Positions 37,309-46,112 of a stretch of 64,000 nucleotides of DNA are shown here, piece after piece. The stretch spans positions 124,001 through 188,000 of the forward strand of contig NZ_JABAHY010000003.1 in the NCBI RefSeq assembly GCF_012641515.1, given 5' to 3'. Position numbers and translations under genes: made by a program. Each line of letters starts with the position of its first letter. Position 1 is the first letter of the stretch. The notes beneath the pieces are model-generated. The model saw only the letters and a list, made by a program, of their open reading frames with translations. It did not search any database and was not told where the DNA came from. This DNA is from Nesterenkonia sedimenti (lineage in GTDB: Bacteria > Actinomycetota > Actinomycetes > Actinomycetales > Micrococcaceae).

Positions 37309-38124
37309 TCAGACGGCGCGTTCCAGGGACCGCCGCCGCCAGTAGCGCCAGACCTGGACGGCAACTACCAGGCTGACCGCCAGCAGGAACATGAAGGAGC
37401 CGATCACATTGGCCTCAGCGGGGATTCCGCGGCGAGCGGCGACGTACATGAACTGCGGCAGGGTGGTGTAGGACCCGGAGTTGAAGTTGGCCACGATGAA
37501 GTCATCGAAGCTGATCGCGAAGCTCAGCAGGGCCGCGGCTGCGATCCCGGGGATCAGCAGCGGGAAGGTGACCTTCCAGAATGCGGTGCTGGCTGATGCG
37601 TAGAGATCGGCAGCGGCCTCCTCCAGTTTGGGATCCAGGGTGGCGATCCGGGCCCGGATGGTCACCACCACGAAGCTGATGCAGAACATGATGTGGCTCA
37701 GCACGGTGGTGGTCATCCCCAGCTGCACCCCGAGGTTGAGGAACTGGGAGAGCAGGCTGGCCCCGAGGACCACCTCGGGTGCAGTCAGCGGCAGGAAGAC
37801 CAGCAGGTTGGCGGATCCGGCGAATTTGAACCGGAACCGCTCCAGGCCGAAGGCGATCATCGTGCCCAGCACGGTGGCGACCACCGTGGCGATCAGGGCC
37901 ACCTGCAGGGAGTTGATGAAGGCATCGCAGAGCCCGGCGGGTCTGCAGGGGTTCTGCCAGTTGCTCAGCGTGAAGCCGCGCCAGGTGAGGTTGGTCCGCC
38001 CGGAGTCGTTGAAGGAGTAGATCAGGATGTAGACGATCGGCACCAGCAGGTAGAAGAAGCTCAGACCGGCGACGACGGGTACGAACCATCGGCTGATATC
38101 GATACGGTGTGCCAGTTGTTTCAT
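37309..38124 (-). CDS. potC: Polyamine ABC transporter permease, PotC-like
   Basis: 271 aa, six helices, with the ABC-permease EAA loop LEEAAADLYASASTAFWKV near residue 170. ATG 38124 overlaps the potB stop (TGATG), as at the other junctions of this operon; GTG 38127 is possible. It forms the membrane channel with the PotB-like protein for the PotD-delivered ligand. The 136 bp upstream of gabD's start side hold nothing recognisable. Confidence 0.9.
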   Translation of the reverse strand: MKQLAHRIDISRWFVPVVAGLSFFYLLVPIVYILIYSFNDSGRTNLTWRGFTLSNWQNPCRPAGLCDAFINSLQVALIATVVATVLGTMIAFGLERFRFKFAGSANLLVFLPLTAPEVVLGASLLSQFLNLGVQLGMTTTVLSHIMFCISFVVVTIRARIATLDPKLEEAAADLYASASTAFWKVTFPLLIPGIAAAALLSFAISFDDFIVANFNSGSYTTLPQFMYVAARRGIPAEANVIGSFMFLLAVSLVVAVQVWRYWRRRSLERAV

Positions 38125-39029
38125 CACACGATCTCCTTGGTGCCGAAGCGGCGCACATAGGCCATCACCACGATCAGGATGATCACCATCAGCACCGAGG
38201 AGAGGGCCGCGGCCCCGGGGTAGTCCACGGATTGGAAGAACCGTGAGTCGATGACCTGGCCGACCATGGTGGTGTTGACGTTATTGCCCAGCATGACCGC
38301 GTTGACATAGTCACCGGCTGCCGGAATGAAGGTCAGCAGGGTCCCGGCCATAATTCCGGGCATCGACAGCGGCAGGGTCACCCGCATGAAGGTCTGTGAG
38401 CCGCTGGCGTAGAGATCCCCGCCGGCTTCGATGAGCCGGGAGTCCATGCGTTCGAGGTTGGCGTAGATCGGCAGGGTCATCAGTGGCAGATAGAGGTAGG
38501 TCATACCGGCGACGACGGCGAATGGGGTGGCGGTCAGCCGGGTTCCCTCCGGAAGGATCGACAGGGTCTCCAGGGTGGAGACGACGAATCCCTCATCGGC
38601 GAGGATGAACCGCCAGGACTGCACGCGCAGGATGAAGCTGGAGAAGAAGGGGGCGATGATGACCACCAGTAGCAGTCCCTGCAGTAGCGGCCGGCCGCGC
38701 AGTCGCACGGCGACCAGATAGGCCATGGGGTAGCCGATGATCAGCGCGGCGACTGTAGCGATCAGCGCGAAGCCGAAGGAGCGGATGAAGGTGTCCCAGT
38801 AGGTGCTCATCATCGCGCTGTAGGTGCCGAAGTTCAGTCCCGGTTCGAAGACTCCGGTGGCTGCTCCCTCCGGCTGGGTGTACAGCGACATCGAGAGCAT
38901 GGAGAAGACCGGGATGGCGAAGAACACCACGATGAACAGGAAGCCGGGCAGCACCAGCAGCATGCCCATCCGGCCCCGCAGCCGCCAGGCTCTCTTCTCC
39001 TCGGCGGAGGTCTGGACTGCAGTACTCAT
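38124..39029 (-). CDS. potB: Polyamine ABC transporter permease, PotB-like
   Basis: 301 aa, six helices, with the EAA-type loop LIEAGGDLYASGSQTFMRV near residue 200. ATG 39029 is used; upstream in-frame ATGs lie inside potA and are not needed because the TGATG overlap gives the coupled start. It pairs with the PotC-like protein. Confidence 0.9.
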   Translation of the reverse strand: MSTAVQTSAEEKRAWRLRGRMGMLLVLPGFLFIVVFFAIPVFSMLSMSLYTQPEGAATGVFEPGLNFGTYSAMMSTYWDTFIRSFGFALIATVAALIIGYPMAYLVAVRLRGRPLLQGLLLVVIIAPFFSSFILRVQSWRFILADEGFVVSTLETLSILPEGTRLTATPFAVVAGMTYLYLPLMTLPIYANLERMDSRLIEAGGDLYASGSQTFMRVTLPLSMPGIMAGTLLTFIPAAGDYVNAVMLGNNVNTTMVGQVIDSRFFQSVDYPGAAALSSVLMVIILIVVMAYVRRFGTKEIV

Positions 39030-40156
39030 CAGACCTCCTCGATGCCGGCCTCGGTATCGGCGTCTCCGGCCAGGCCGAAGAGGTTCGACTCCTCCCACCA
39101 GAGGTCCACCTGGTCCCCTTCGGTGAAGCCGGTGCTGTGCAGATTCTGCGCGAAGACGGTGAACTCACCGAGGCCCTGCACGGCGATCTCGTATTCGGTG
39201 GAGACACCGGTATAGGAGACTGAGGTGACCCGTCCGCCGGGGACTTTTGCCCAGCCGCTCCCTGCTGATGCCGGGGGCTGACCCGCAGGGGCTGCGATGA
39301 TCTTCTCCGGTCGGATCCCGGCCACGATGGTTCCGGTGGTCTGGACTGCTCTGGAGGCGGCCAGGCCGGTGGTGGTCCCGGCGAAGCTCAGCGAGAGCCA
39401 GTCGCCGTTGGATTCGGTGACTGTTGCTTCGAAGAGATTGGATTTGCCCAGGAAGTTAGCTACGAAGGCTGTTGCCGGTAGGTCATAGAGCTCATCCGGG
39501 GGCCCGATCTGCTCGATCCGCCCGGCGTTCATCACCGCGACGGTATCGGCCATGGTCATGGCTTCTTCCTGGTCGTGGGTGACGTGGATGAAGGTCACGC
39601 CCACCTCGTCCTGGATGGTCTTCAGCTCGGTCTGCATCTGCCGGCGAAGTTTCATATCCAATGCGCCCAGTGGCTCATCCAGCAGCAGCACATGAGGCCG
39701 GTTGACCACTGCTCGGGCCAGGGCGACCCGCTGCTGCTGGCCGCCGGAGAGCTGTGCGGGTTTGCGCTGGGCAAGATGCGCCAGCTCCACCAGCTCCAGG
39801 GCGGCTTTGGCCTGTTCGACGGCGTCGGGGACTTTTTTGCGCTTCAGTCCGAAGGCCACATTCTCCAGGATGCTCAGATGCGGGAAGAGCGCATAGGACT
39901 GGAAGACGGTGTTGACCTCACGCTGATGGGCCTTGGTGGCGGTGACATCCTCATCGCCGATGTAGACCCGCCCTGAGGTGGGGTGTTCCAGACCGGCGAT
40001 CATCCGCAGGGTGGTGGACTTTCCGCATCCGGAGGGCCCCAGCAGGGCGAAGAACCGACCGGCGGGGACATGGAGGCTGAGGTCATCGACTGCTGTGTAG
40101 TCCCCGAAGCGTTTGGTGATGCCTTCTAGGACCAGATCTTTGCCGCTTGCTGCCAT
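39029..40156 (-). CDS. potA: Polyamine ABC transporter ATP-binding protein, PotA-like
   Basis: 375 aa. Walker A GPSGCGKST near residue 39, Q-loop, signature LSGGQQQR, Walker B VLLLDEP, H-loop VTHDQEEAM, and a C-terminal TOBE domain after residue 240. All key residues are present. The start overlaps the potD stop (TGATG). The family includes spermidine/putrescine and iron importers; the surrounding catabolic genes favour polyamine. Confidence 0.92.
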   Translation of the reverse strand: MAASGKDLVLEGITKRFGDYTAVDDLSLHVPAGRFFALLGPSGCGKSTTLRMIAGLEHPTSGRVYIGDEDVTATKAHQREVNTVFQSYALFPHLSILENVAFGLKRKKVPDAVEQAKAALELVELAHLAQRKPAQLSGGQQQRVALARAVVNRPHVLLLDEPLGALDMKLRRQMQTELKTIQDEVGVTFIHVTHDQEEAMTMADTVAVMNAGRIEQIGPPDELYDLPATAFVANFLGKSNLFEATVTESNGDWLSLSFAGTTTGLAASRAVQTTGTIVAGIRPEKIIAAPAGQPPASAGSGWAKVPGGRVTSVSYTGVSTEYEIAVQGLGEFTVFAQNLHSTGFTEGDQVDLWWEESNLFGLAGDADTEAGIEEV

Positions 40157-41382
40157 CAGTTGCCGATCACCGACTGGAAACGGCTCTGGAGTTCGTTCTC
40201 CTCCTCGACGTCCATGGAGCGGATCACCTGGACATTGGAGAGGGTCTCGTCAGTGGGGAAGATCAGCGGATCCTCAGCCAGTTCGGGATCGATCTGCTCC
40301 ATGGCCTCCTGGGCGCCTTCGACCGGGCAGACGTAGTTGACATAGGCAGCCACCTCGGCGGCGACCTCGGGGTCGAGGTAGAAGTTCATCAGGGCCTCGG
40401 CATTGGCTTTATTCTCCGCCCCGGAGGGAATCAGGAGGTTATCTGACCAGAGATTGCCTCCGGCCTCGGGGATGGCGAAGTCCCAGCGGTCGCCTTCTTC
40501 GAAGTTCAGCTGGGTGATATCACCCGACCAGGCCATACAGGCCAGGGCGTCACCGGAGACGAGGTGTTCCATATAGCTGGACTCCACCTGGCGGATCTGT
40601 CCGCTGGAGAGCGCCGCGGAGAGTTTGTCCAGGGCGTTTTCGAAATCGTCGTCGTCGAAGGATGTGATGTCCACACCCTGGTCCATCATGATCAGCCCGA
40701 CGGTGTCGCGCATCTCGCCGAGGACCAGAACCCGTCCGTGCAGTTCGGGGTCGGTGAGCAGATCCTCGACACTGTGCACCCCCTGGGGAACGGCATCGGT
40801 ATTCCAGGCGATACCGGTGAGACCGGACTGCCAGGTCACCGTGTGGTTGCGGCCCGGGTCGAATTCGACCTCCTGGAGGCTGGGCAGCAGATTTCCGAGG
40901 TTGGGGATATTGCCGTGGTCAAGTTCCTGGGTTTGATCGTCCTGGATGAGCCGGGCGGCCATGAAGTCGGTGAAGCAGATGAGGTCCTGGCCGAAGTTCT
41001 GCCCTTGGGCCAGCTGCCCCTGGATGGTGCCGTAGTAAGACTCGTTGCCGTCGATGTCCTCGGCATAGGTGACGTTGATGCCGGTCTCCTCCTGGAAGCG
41101 GTCCAGGGTGGGGTAGCTGCCGGTGTCGGCGTCGTAGTCGAGGTAGAGGCTCCAGTTGGCCCAGAAGAGTTCATCGGAGTCGCCATTGCCTCCGCCATTT
41201 GATCCTCCACCGGTGCCGGTGCCCTGGGTTCCGCAGGCGGCCAGAGTGCCCAGCAGGCCGGCTGCTCCGCCGGCGGCCAGCAGGTTGCGCCGGGAGATGC
41301 GGCGGCTGGCCAGTCGGGAGGTGATAAGACGCCGGACCCTGGGATCGGCGGGAAGCGGCTTATGGAGTCTGCGGGGTGTCAT
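40156..41382 (-). CDS. potD: Polyamine-binding lipoprotein, PotD-like, with Tat-type signal
   Basis: 408 aa. The N-terminus carries SRRISRRNLL, a twin-arginine-like motif, then a hydrophobic stretch and the lipobox LAAC near residue 50. A Gly/Asn-rich linker leads to an extracellular solute-binding domain with FWANWSLYLDYD and the PotD-type NYVCPVEGAQEAM. ATG 41382 has AAGGAG 11 bases upstream. It captures a polyamine outside the membrane and delivers it to PotBC. The first gene of the operon. Confidence 0.9.
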   Translation of the reverse strand: MTPRRLHKPLPADPRVRRLITSRLASRRISRRNLLAAGGAAGLLGTLAACGTQGTGTGGGSNGGGNGDSDELFWANWSLYLDYDADTGSYPTLDRFQEETGINVTYAEDIDGNESYYGTIQGQLAQGQNFGQDLICFTDFMAARLIQDDQTQELDHGNIPNLGNLLPSLQEVEFDPGRNHTVTWQSGLTGIAWNTDAVPQGVHSVEDLLTDPELHGRVLVLGEMRDTVGLIMMDQGVDITSFDDDDFENALDKLSAALSSGQIRQVESSYMEHLVSGDALACMAWSGDITQLNFEEGDRWDFAIPEAGGNLWSDNLLIPSGAENKANAEALMNFYLDPEVAAEVAAYVNYVCPVEGAQEAMEQIDPELAEDPLIFPTDETLSNVQVIRSMDVEEENELQSRFQSVIGN

Positions 41383-41629
41383 GATGGTCGTAGCTCCTTC
41401 AAGGCGTTGGTCCCTGTGGCGGTGCGATGGCCCAGGGCTGGTCGAGCGTGAAATCCAGTAAACCTCCTTCAAGCTCTGGAATGCACGTTTTGCGCGAAAA
41501 ATTTACATTCACGAAACTCGATCCGTAGTTAGAGTCACACAATACGACAGATTCAGAAGTTCTGGAAGGGTGAGATGCCGCTTTTTTCGCAGAACATCCG
41601 CAGTGCGGAATCAGACTAAGCTGATATCC
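41383..41629. promoter_or_regulatory. Divergent region potD / MFS gene
   Basis: 247 bp. On the plus strand TAAGCT (41617-41622) ends 7 nt before the MFS ATG. An AT-rich core near 41495-41530 holds TTTACATTCACGAAA and CCGTAGTTA, loosely like other promoter cores in the cluster. On the minus strand CTTGAAGGAG occurs twice, near 41400 and 41471; the first is the potD ribosome binding site, the second has no start near it. A longer potD leader is possible; no riboswitch is recognised. Confidence 0.35.
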
Positions 41630-42826
41630 ATGTCTTCGCGCAGCTCCAGCAGGCTTCTGCTGCTTGTCACAGTCCTGCTGGTGGCGGCAAATCTCCGCTC
41701 AGTCATCACCGTGGTGGGCCCGCTGGTGGAGCGGATCGGGGTCGATACCGGGTTCAATCCCCTGGCCCTGGGCGCCCTGGGTTCGATTCCGATCTTCGTT
41801 TTCGGCTTCGTCTCTCCCTTTGTGCATCTGATGGGCACGAGGCTTGGCCTGGACCGCACGATCTTCGCCGCCCTGCTGGTTCTCACCGGTGGGACCCTGC
41901 TGCGTTCCTATGGCGAGGCTCTGATGCCGACCTGGATCTCCCTGTATGCCGGAACCGCCCTTCTGGCGGCGGCTATCGGCGTGGGCAACGTCCTCGTTCC
42001 GGCAGTGGTCAAACGTGACTTCCCGGATAAGGTCGCGGTGATGACCGGGCTCTATACCTCGGTGATGATCGCCCTGGCCGCCCTGGCCTCCGGGGTCGCT
42101 GTTCCGGTGGCTGACACTCTGGGCTGGGAGAACACGCTGGCGGCCCCGGCCGCGCTGACCCTGCTGGCCATTGCTGCATGGCTGATGCGCCGCAGCAGGC
42201 GCAGTGACCGGCATCAGCACACGTCAGTGCCGCTGCCCGGTGGGCACAGCGTGCCCAATTCGGTTTGGTCGCAGCCGCTGGCCTGGCAGGTCACTGCCTT
42301 CTTCGGCCTGCAGTCCACAGTCTTCTTCATCATGCTGACCTGGTTCCCGGCGATTCAGACCTCCCATGGCATCCCGGAGGCCAGTGCCGGTATGTGGCTG
42401 GGCATCTTCCAGGCAGTGGGAGTTGTGGCGAATCTGCTGATCGGCCCGGTGCTTCAGCGTATGCCCGATCAGCGTCTGTTCTCCGCAGTGATCACAGCCT
42501 TTATGCTCACCGCAATTCTGGGGATCATGTTTGCGCCGTCGTTGATGCCGGTATGGGCCGTCTGTCTGGGCCTGTCCACCGGTACGTCACTGCTGCTTGC
42601 CCTGACCCTGGTCTCCGTGCGGGCAGGCAGTATCGAAAAGGTCGGCAAGCTTTCTGGGATGGCCCAGGGTGTCGGGTATCTCTTGGCTGCCTGCGGCCCC
42701 CTGGCCGCCGGTGCCCTGTATCAGGCCGCCGACTCCTGGACACCGGTGCTGTGGTGTGTGGTCGGCATCGTGCTGCTCTTGGGCACCTCAGGTCATCTGG
42801 CCAGCCGGAACCGACAGCTGCGCTGA
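41630..42826 (+). CDS. MFS transporter, CynX/NimT type
   Basis: 398 aa with 12 helices. The opening VLLVAANLRSVITVVGPL and later GTSLLLALTLVSVRAG followed by LSGMAQGVGYLLAACGPL are characteristic of the cyanate / 2-nitroimidazole (CynX/NimT) branch. Real cargo in most members is unknown. ATG 41630 follows a -10 box by 7 nt, implying a leaderless transcript. It ends 1 bp before the convergent aminotransferase stop. Confidence 0.82.
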   Translation: MSSRSSSRLLLLVTVLLVAANLRSVITVVGPLVERIGVDTGFNPLALGALGSIPIFVFGFVSPFVHLMGTRLGLDRTIFAALLVLTGGTLLRSYGEALMPTWISLYAGTALLAAAIGVGNVLVPAVVKRDFPDKVAVMTGLYTSVMIALAALASGVAVPVADTLGWENTLAAPAALTLLAIAAWLMRRSRRSDRHQHTSVPLPGGHSVPNSVWSQPLAWQVTAFFGLQSTVFFIMLTWFPAIQTSHGIPEASAGMWLGIFQAVGVVANLLIGPVLQRMPDQRLFSAVITAFMLTAILGIMFAPSLMPVWAVCLGLSTGTSLLLALTLVSVRAGSIEKVGKLSGMAQGVGYLLAACGPLAAGALYQAADSWTPVLWCVVGIVLLLGTSGHLASRNRQLR

Positions 42827-42827
42827 G

Positions 42828-44225
42828 TCAGGCTCCGATATGCTCATCGGCCAGGGTGAGCACCTCATCGAGCACCTCGAGGCCGAATCGGATCTCATCC
42901 TCGGTGACGTTCAGTGGCGGACAGAGGTGCAGCCGGGTCATATTCATAAACGGCAGCACTCCCTTGGCCTTGGCCGCGGAGACCAGCTCGTTCATGATCG
43001 GCGGGGTCTGGCCGTAGGGGGCCAACGGCTCCCGGGTGGCTTTGTCCCGGACCAGCTCGATGGCCCAGAAGGCCCCGACGCCCCGGACATCGCCGACGCT
43101 GGCGTGATTGGCCTTGATCTTCTCCAGGCCGGGGCCGATGATCTCCTCGCCGATCCGTGCGGCGTTCTCCACCATGGACTCTTCGGTCATCGCGTTGATC
43201 GTTGCCACCGCGGCGGCAGCGGCCAGGGGGTGGCCGGAGTAGGTCAGCCCGCCGGGGTAGACCCGGTCGGTGAAGCTGGCGTAGATCTCATCACTGATGA
43301 TCACACCACCTAGGGGCACGTATCCGGAGTTGACGCCCTTGGCGAAGGTGACCAGATCCGGTTCGACGCCGAAGTGCTGGTGGGCGAACCATTTGCCGCT
43401 GCGGCCGAATCCGGCCATGACCTCATCCATGATCAGCACCAGTCCGAACTCATCGCAGAGTTCGCGGGCGCCCTTGATGTAGTCCACCGGGGGCACGTAG
43501 ATTCCGGCAGTGCCGGGGATGGCCTCTAGGATCAGCGCGGCGATCTGGGCGGGGCCCTCTAGCTGGATGACATCGCGCAGATGGGCCAGGGCGCGCTCGG
43601 CCTCCTGGGCTTCGGTCCATTCCTGGGCGTCGGCGGGACGGAAATGGGAGCGGTAGGTGTAGGCGGGGAAGAAGTGGGTGACCCCGGCGTCGTCGTCATT
43701 GGCGATCCGACGGGGGTCGCCGGTGAGATTCACGGCCAGCTGGGTGCCGCCGTGATAGGAGCGGTAGGCGGAGAGGACTTTGCGTTTGCCGGTGTGCAGC
43801 CGGGCCATACGCACGGCGTGCTCATTGGCATCAGCCCCGCCATTGGTGAAGAAGACGTGGTTGAGCTTCTCGTGCACGAGTCCGGTGATCAGCCTTGCGG
43901 CCTCGGAGCGGGCCTCGTTGACATGCTGTGGGGCGATAGTGGGCAGTTTCTCGGCCTGCTCTTTGATCGCCGCGACGATCTTGGGGTGCTTATGTCCGGC
44001 ATTGGTGAAGACCAGCTGGCCGGTGAGGTCCAGCAGCTTATTGCCGTCACCGTCCCAGATCCAGGAGCCTTCAGCGTCCAGCACGGTCATCGGGTCCAGG
44101 GACCCCTGGGCAGACCAGGAGTGGAAGACATGGGCCCGGTCCAGTTCATAGGCTTTGCGCCCGGCTGCGATCTGTTCTTCGCTGATCCGGCTGTCCTTCT
44201 GGTTCCCCGCAGCTGAGTTTGTCAT
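42828..44225 (-). CDS. Class III aminotransferase (omega-amino acid or GABA type)
   Basis: 465 aa PLP enzyme, distinct from the one at 25.7 kb. It has FFTNGGADANEHAVRMAR, the aspartate in MDEVMAGFGRSGKW, and the lysine in TFAKGVNSGYVPLGG. The opening HVFHSWSAQGSLDP resembles taurine or beta-alanine:pyruvate aminotransferases. Converting GABA to succinate semialdehyde would complete the local pathway, but taurine or beta-alanine are equal candidates. A strong promoter lies at 44233-44261 with a leaderless start. Confidence 0.85.
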   Translation of the reverse strand: MTNSAAGNQKDSRISEEQIAAGRKAYELDRAHVFHSWSAQGSLDPMTVLDAEGSWIWDGDGNKLLDLTGQLVFTNAGHKHPKIVAAIKEQAEKLPTIAPQHVNEARSEAARLITGLVHEKLNHVFFTNGGADANEHAVRMARLHTGKRKVLSAYRSYHGGTQLAVNLTGDPRRIANDDDAGVTHFFPAYTYRSHFRPADAQEWTEAQEAERALAHLRDVIQLEGPAQIAALILEAIPGTAGIYVPPVDYIKGARELCDEFGLVLIMDEVMAGFGRSGKWFAHQHFGVEPDLVTFAKGVNSGYVPLGGVIISDEIYASFTDRVYPGGLTYSGHPLAAAAAVATINAMTEESMVENAARIGEEIIGPGLEKIKANHASVGDVRGVGAFWAIELVRDKATREPLAPYGQTPPIMNELVSAAKAKGVLPFMNMTRLHLCPPLNVTEDEIRFGLEVLDEVLTLADEHIGA

Positions 44226-44232
44226 GACAATT

Positions 44233-44261
44233 ACTATACGACGGAATCAGGGCCATGTCAG
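44233..44261 (-). promoter_or_regulatory. Promoter of the class III aminotransferase
   Basis: On the minus strand CTGACA (44256-44261), a 17-bp spacer and TATAGT (44233-44238), ending 7 nt before the ATG. This is one of the best sigma-A-type matches in the window and predicts a leaderless mRNA. Confidence 0.7.
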
Positions 44262-44404
44262 GGGCTCTCCCTTCAGTGGTTTCAGAGCGTTTTCAGGGTT
44301 GATTCAGGGCATCACCCCCGTGACAGAGCGGGTATGGCCCCGTTAGGTTTGAAGCACTGGCTCAACGTGACAGGACGTCACTTCATCAAGGACAGGAGCG
44401 CAAC

Positions 44405-44845
44405 ATGGGACTGGTTTCACTGGGCGCCGGAGTTGCCATCGGCTATTTCCTCGGCACAAAGACCGGTAAGGAAAAGCTCGACGCCGGCATCGACCGGGCA
44501 AAGCAGACTGCACAGCAGACCTGGGAGCGTGAAGATGTCCAGGACTTCGTGGCCAAGGCCTCGGATACGGCCACCAAGGTCAGCCATGATGTGGCCGAGA
44601 GTGCGAAGAAGGCCGCCTCGGTGGCATCGGACTCTCTGAAGAAGGCTGCGGAGAAGGCCGACGACGCCGAGGAGAAGGTTGCCGATGTCGTCGATGAGGC
44701 CGAGGAGACCGTTGCCGAGAAGGCTGAGGAGTTCCGGGCCCCGCAGACTAAGACGACCTATAACGGGGATGTGATCTCCGATCCCGGTCAGTCCACTGAG
44801 CGTAAGGGCACTGACTGGGCCAATGAGGGCGGGGCGAAGCCCTAA
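44405..44845 (+). CDS. YtxH-like general-stress-type protein
   Basis: 146 aa. A short glycine-rich hydrophobic N-terminus (LVSLGAGVAIGYFLGTKTGKEKLD) precedes a long Lys/Ala/Glu-rich helical region (residues 30-105) built from loose 11-residue amphipathic repeats, and a polar tail. This matches YtxH/gas-vesicle-like stress proteins. AGGA lies upstream. The 179-bp leader region 44226-44404 holds an inverted repeat GTGAC/GTCAC (44367-44381). Function is unknown. Confidence 0.75.
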   Translation: MGLVSLGAGVAIGYFLGTKTGKEKLDAGIDRAKQTAQQTWEREDVQDFVAKASDTATKVSHDVAESAKKAASVASDSLKKAAEKADDAEEKVADVVDEAEETVAEKAEEFRAPQTKTTYNGDVISDPGQSTERKGTDWANEGGAKP

Positions 44846-44856
44846 GCTCCGCTTGC

Positions 44857-46077
44857 CTACCGGGAGGCGCGTTCCAGGATTTCCTCCATCACCGCGTCAT
44901 TGATCTTCCGCGGCTGCCCGTAGCTGGGGTAGTGGAACTGCATGATGTTGGCGTAGGGGTTAACCTCCAGGACCACTGCGCCCTCTGGGGTGGTCAGGTC
45001 CGGGACCAGGAGGTCCACGGCGGCTGCCCCCAGCCCGGGGATTGCCCAGAGCCCCTCGACGGCGAGTTCTCTGAGCTCCTCGCTGAGTTCATCGAGGACA
45101 TCGACGGCGATGCCGCCTCCTCGGGTGGTGTCGGCAATGGGGGTCAGCGGCTGCAGCTGGCCTTCGGGCAGTACCGTCGCGCGGGTCAGTCCCACAGCGG
45201 AGAGGAACCCATCGGTGATCTCCGACTGCCGGGCTTTGAGGTATTCGCTGTTCTTCCGCCGCGCCAGTTCGGCATCGGCCAGCGCACCGACACTGGTGAC
45301 CCCGTCGCCGACGATGTAGAGCGGCAACCGCGCCACCGCGCCGACGACCTCGCCGCCGACTACATAGCAGCGCACATCCAGTCCGGGGGCGTATTCCTCC
45401 AGAACGATGAGGTAGCGGGAGTCACTGGTGGCCGATCGGGCGGCCATTGCTGCCTGCCAGGCGGCCCGCAGTTCCGACTCCCGGGTGACATTGACGGTGA
45501 TGCCTTTGGCCGCACGCCCTGAGGAGGGCTTGACCGTGACCTCTTTGCCCAGGGACTTCATGTATTTCACCGCTCGGGCGAAGTCGGTGGGGTTGATCGC
45601 CTTGCCCTTGGGGGTAGGGATCTCCGCGGAGTTCAGATAGCGCTTGGTCATCGCCTTAGATCGGGAGACCCTGCGTGCCTGGTGGCTGACCAGTGAGGTG
45701 ATGATCCCGTCCATACCGCCGACTAGGACTCCGGAGAGGAAGAACAGCTGGTTGGATTCGGTGATCTTCTTCAGGGTCATCCGTTTACGCCGCGCTGCCC
45801 GTTGCAGGAGGTCGGCGTGGGAGAGGGTGGATGACCATTTCCGCAGCTGATCGTACTGCGGCTCAACGTATTCGGCGATGAACCGTTCGGTGGCCGAGGC
45901 TTCTTTGCTCAGTTTCACCTTCGCCCGTGGTGGCACCTGCTGCGCCGCTCCCTGCGCAACCGCGGGTTGCGCGCTGGTGGTCGCCGAGGATGTCCTGGCC
46001 GGCGGCGGTGGAGGCGCCGGGGCCTGTGGCCGGGTGCGGCCGGGCCTCTTGCCGGCCGGGAAGTATCGCTCGGGCAT
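44857..46077 (-). CDS. ATP-grasp ligase-like protein with Pro/Ala-rich N-terminus
   Basis: 406 aa. Residues 1-50 are disordered Pro/Ala/Arg-rich. From 90 on it has an ATP-grasp fold: K183 in VKPSSGRAAKGI (phosphate loop), hinge EEYAPGLDVR (227-236), TTRGGGIAVDV, and the metal-binding E371/N373 in LEVNPYAN. The layout recalls the ATP-grasp part of cyanophycin synthetase and related peptide ligases; the substrate is unknown. TATCCT (46085-46090) ends 7 nt before the ATG, implying its own leaderless promoter. The gene just upstream encodes a shortened paralogue lacking the catalytic residues. Confidence 0.8.
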   Translation of the reverse strand: MPERYFPAGKRPGRTRPQAPAPPPPPARTSSATTSAQPAVAQGAAQQVPPRAKVKLSKEASATERFIAEYVEPQYDQLRKWSSTLSHADLLQRAARRKRMTLKKITESNQLFFLSGVLVGGMDGIITSLVSHQARRVSRSKAMTKRYLNSAEIPTPKGKAINPTDFARAVKYMKSLGKEVTVKPSSGRAAKGITVNVTRESELRAAWQAAMAARSATSDSRYLIVLEEYAPGLDVRCYVVGGEVVGAVARLPLYIVGDGVTSVGALADAELARRKNSEYLKARQSEITDGFLSAVGLTRATVLPEGQLQPLTPIADTTRGGGIAVDVLDELSEELRELAVEGLWAIPGLGAAAVDLLVPDLTTPEGAVVLEVNPYANIMQFHYPSYGQPRKINDAVMEEILERASR

Positions 46078-46112
46078 GGGTGTCAGGATAGCGCGTGGAA
46101 CCGGTTATCGGC

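Noticed and set aside
41383-41472. Extended start of PotD at a TTG
   Set aside because: The first 30 residues would precede the Tat signal; ATG 41382 gives a normal signal peptide and has a binding site.
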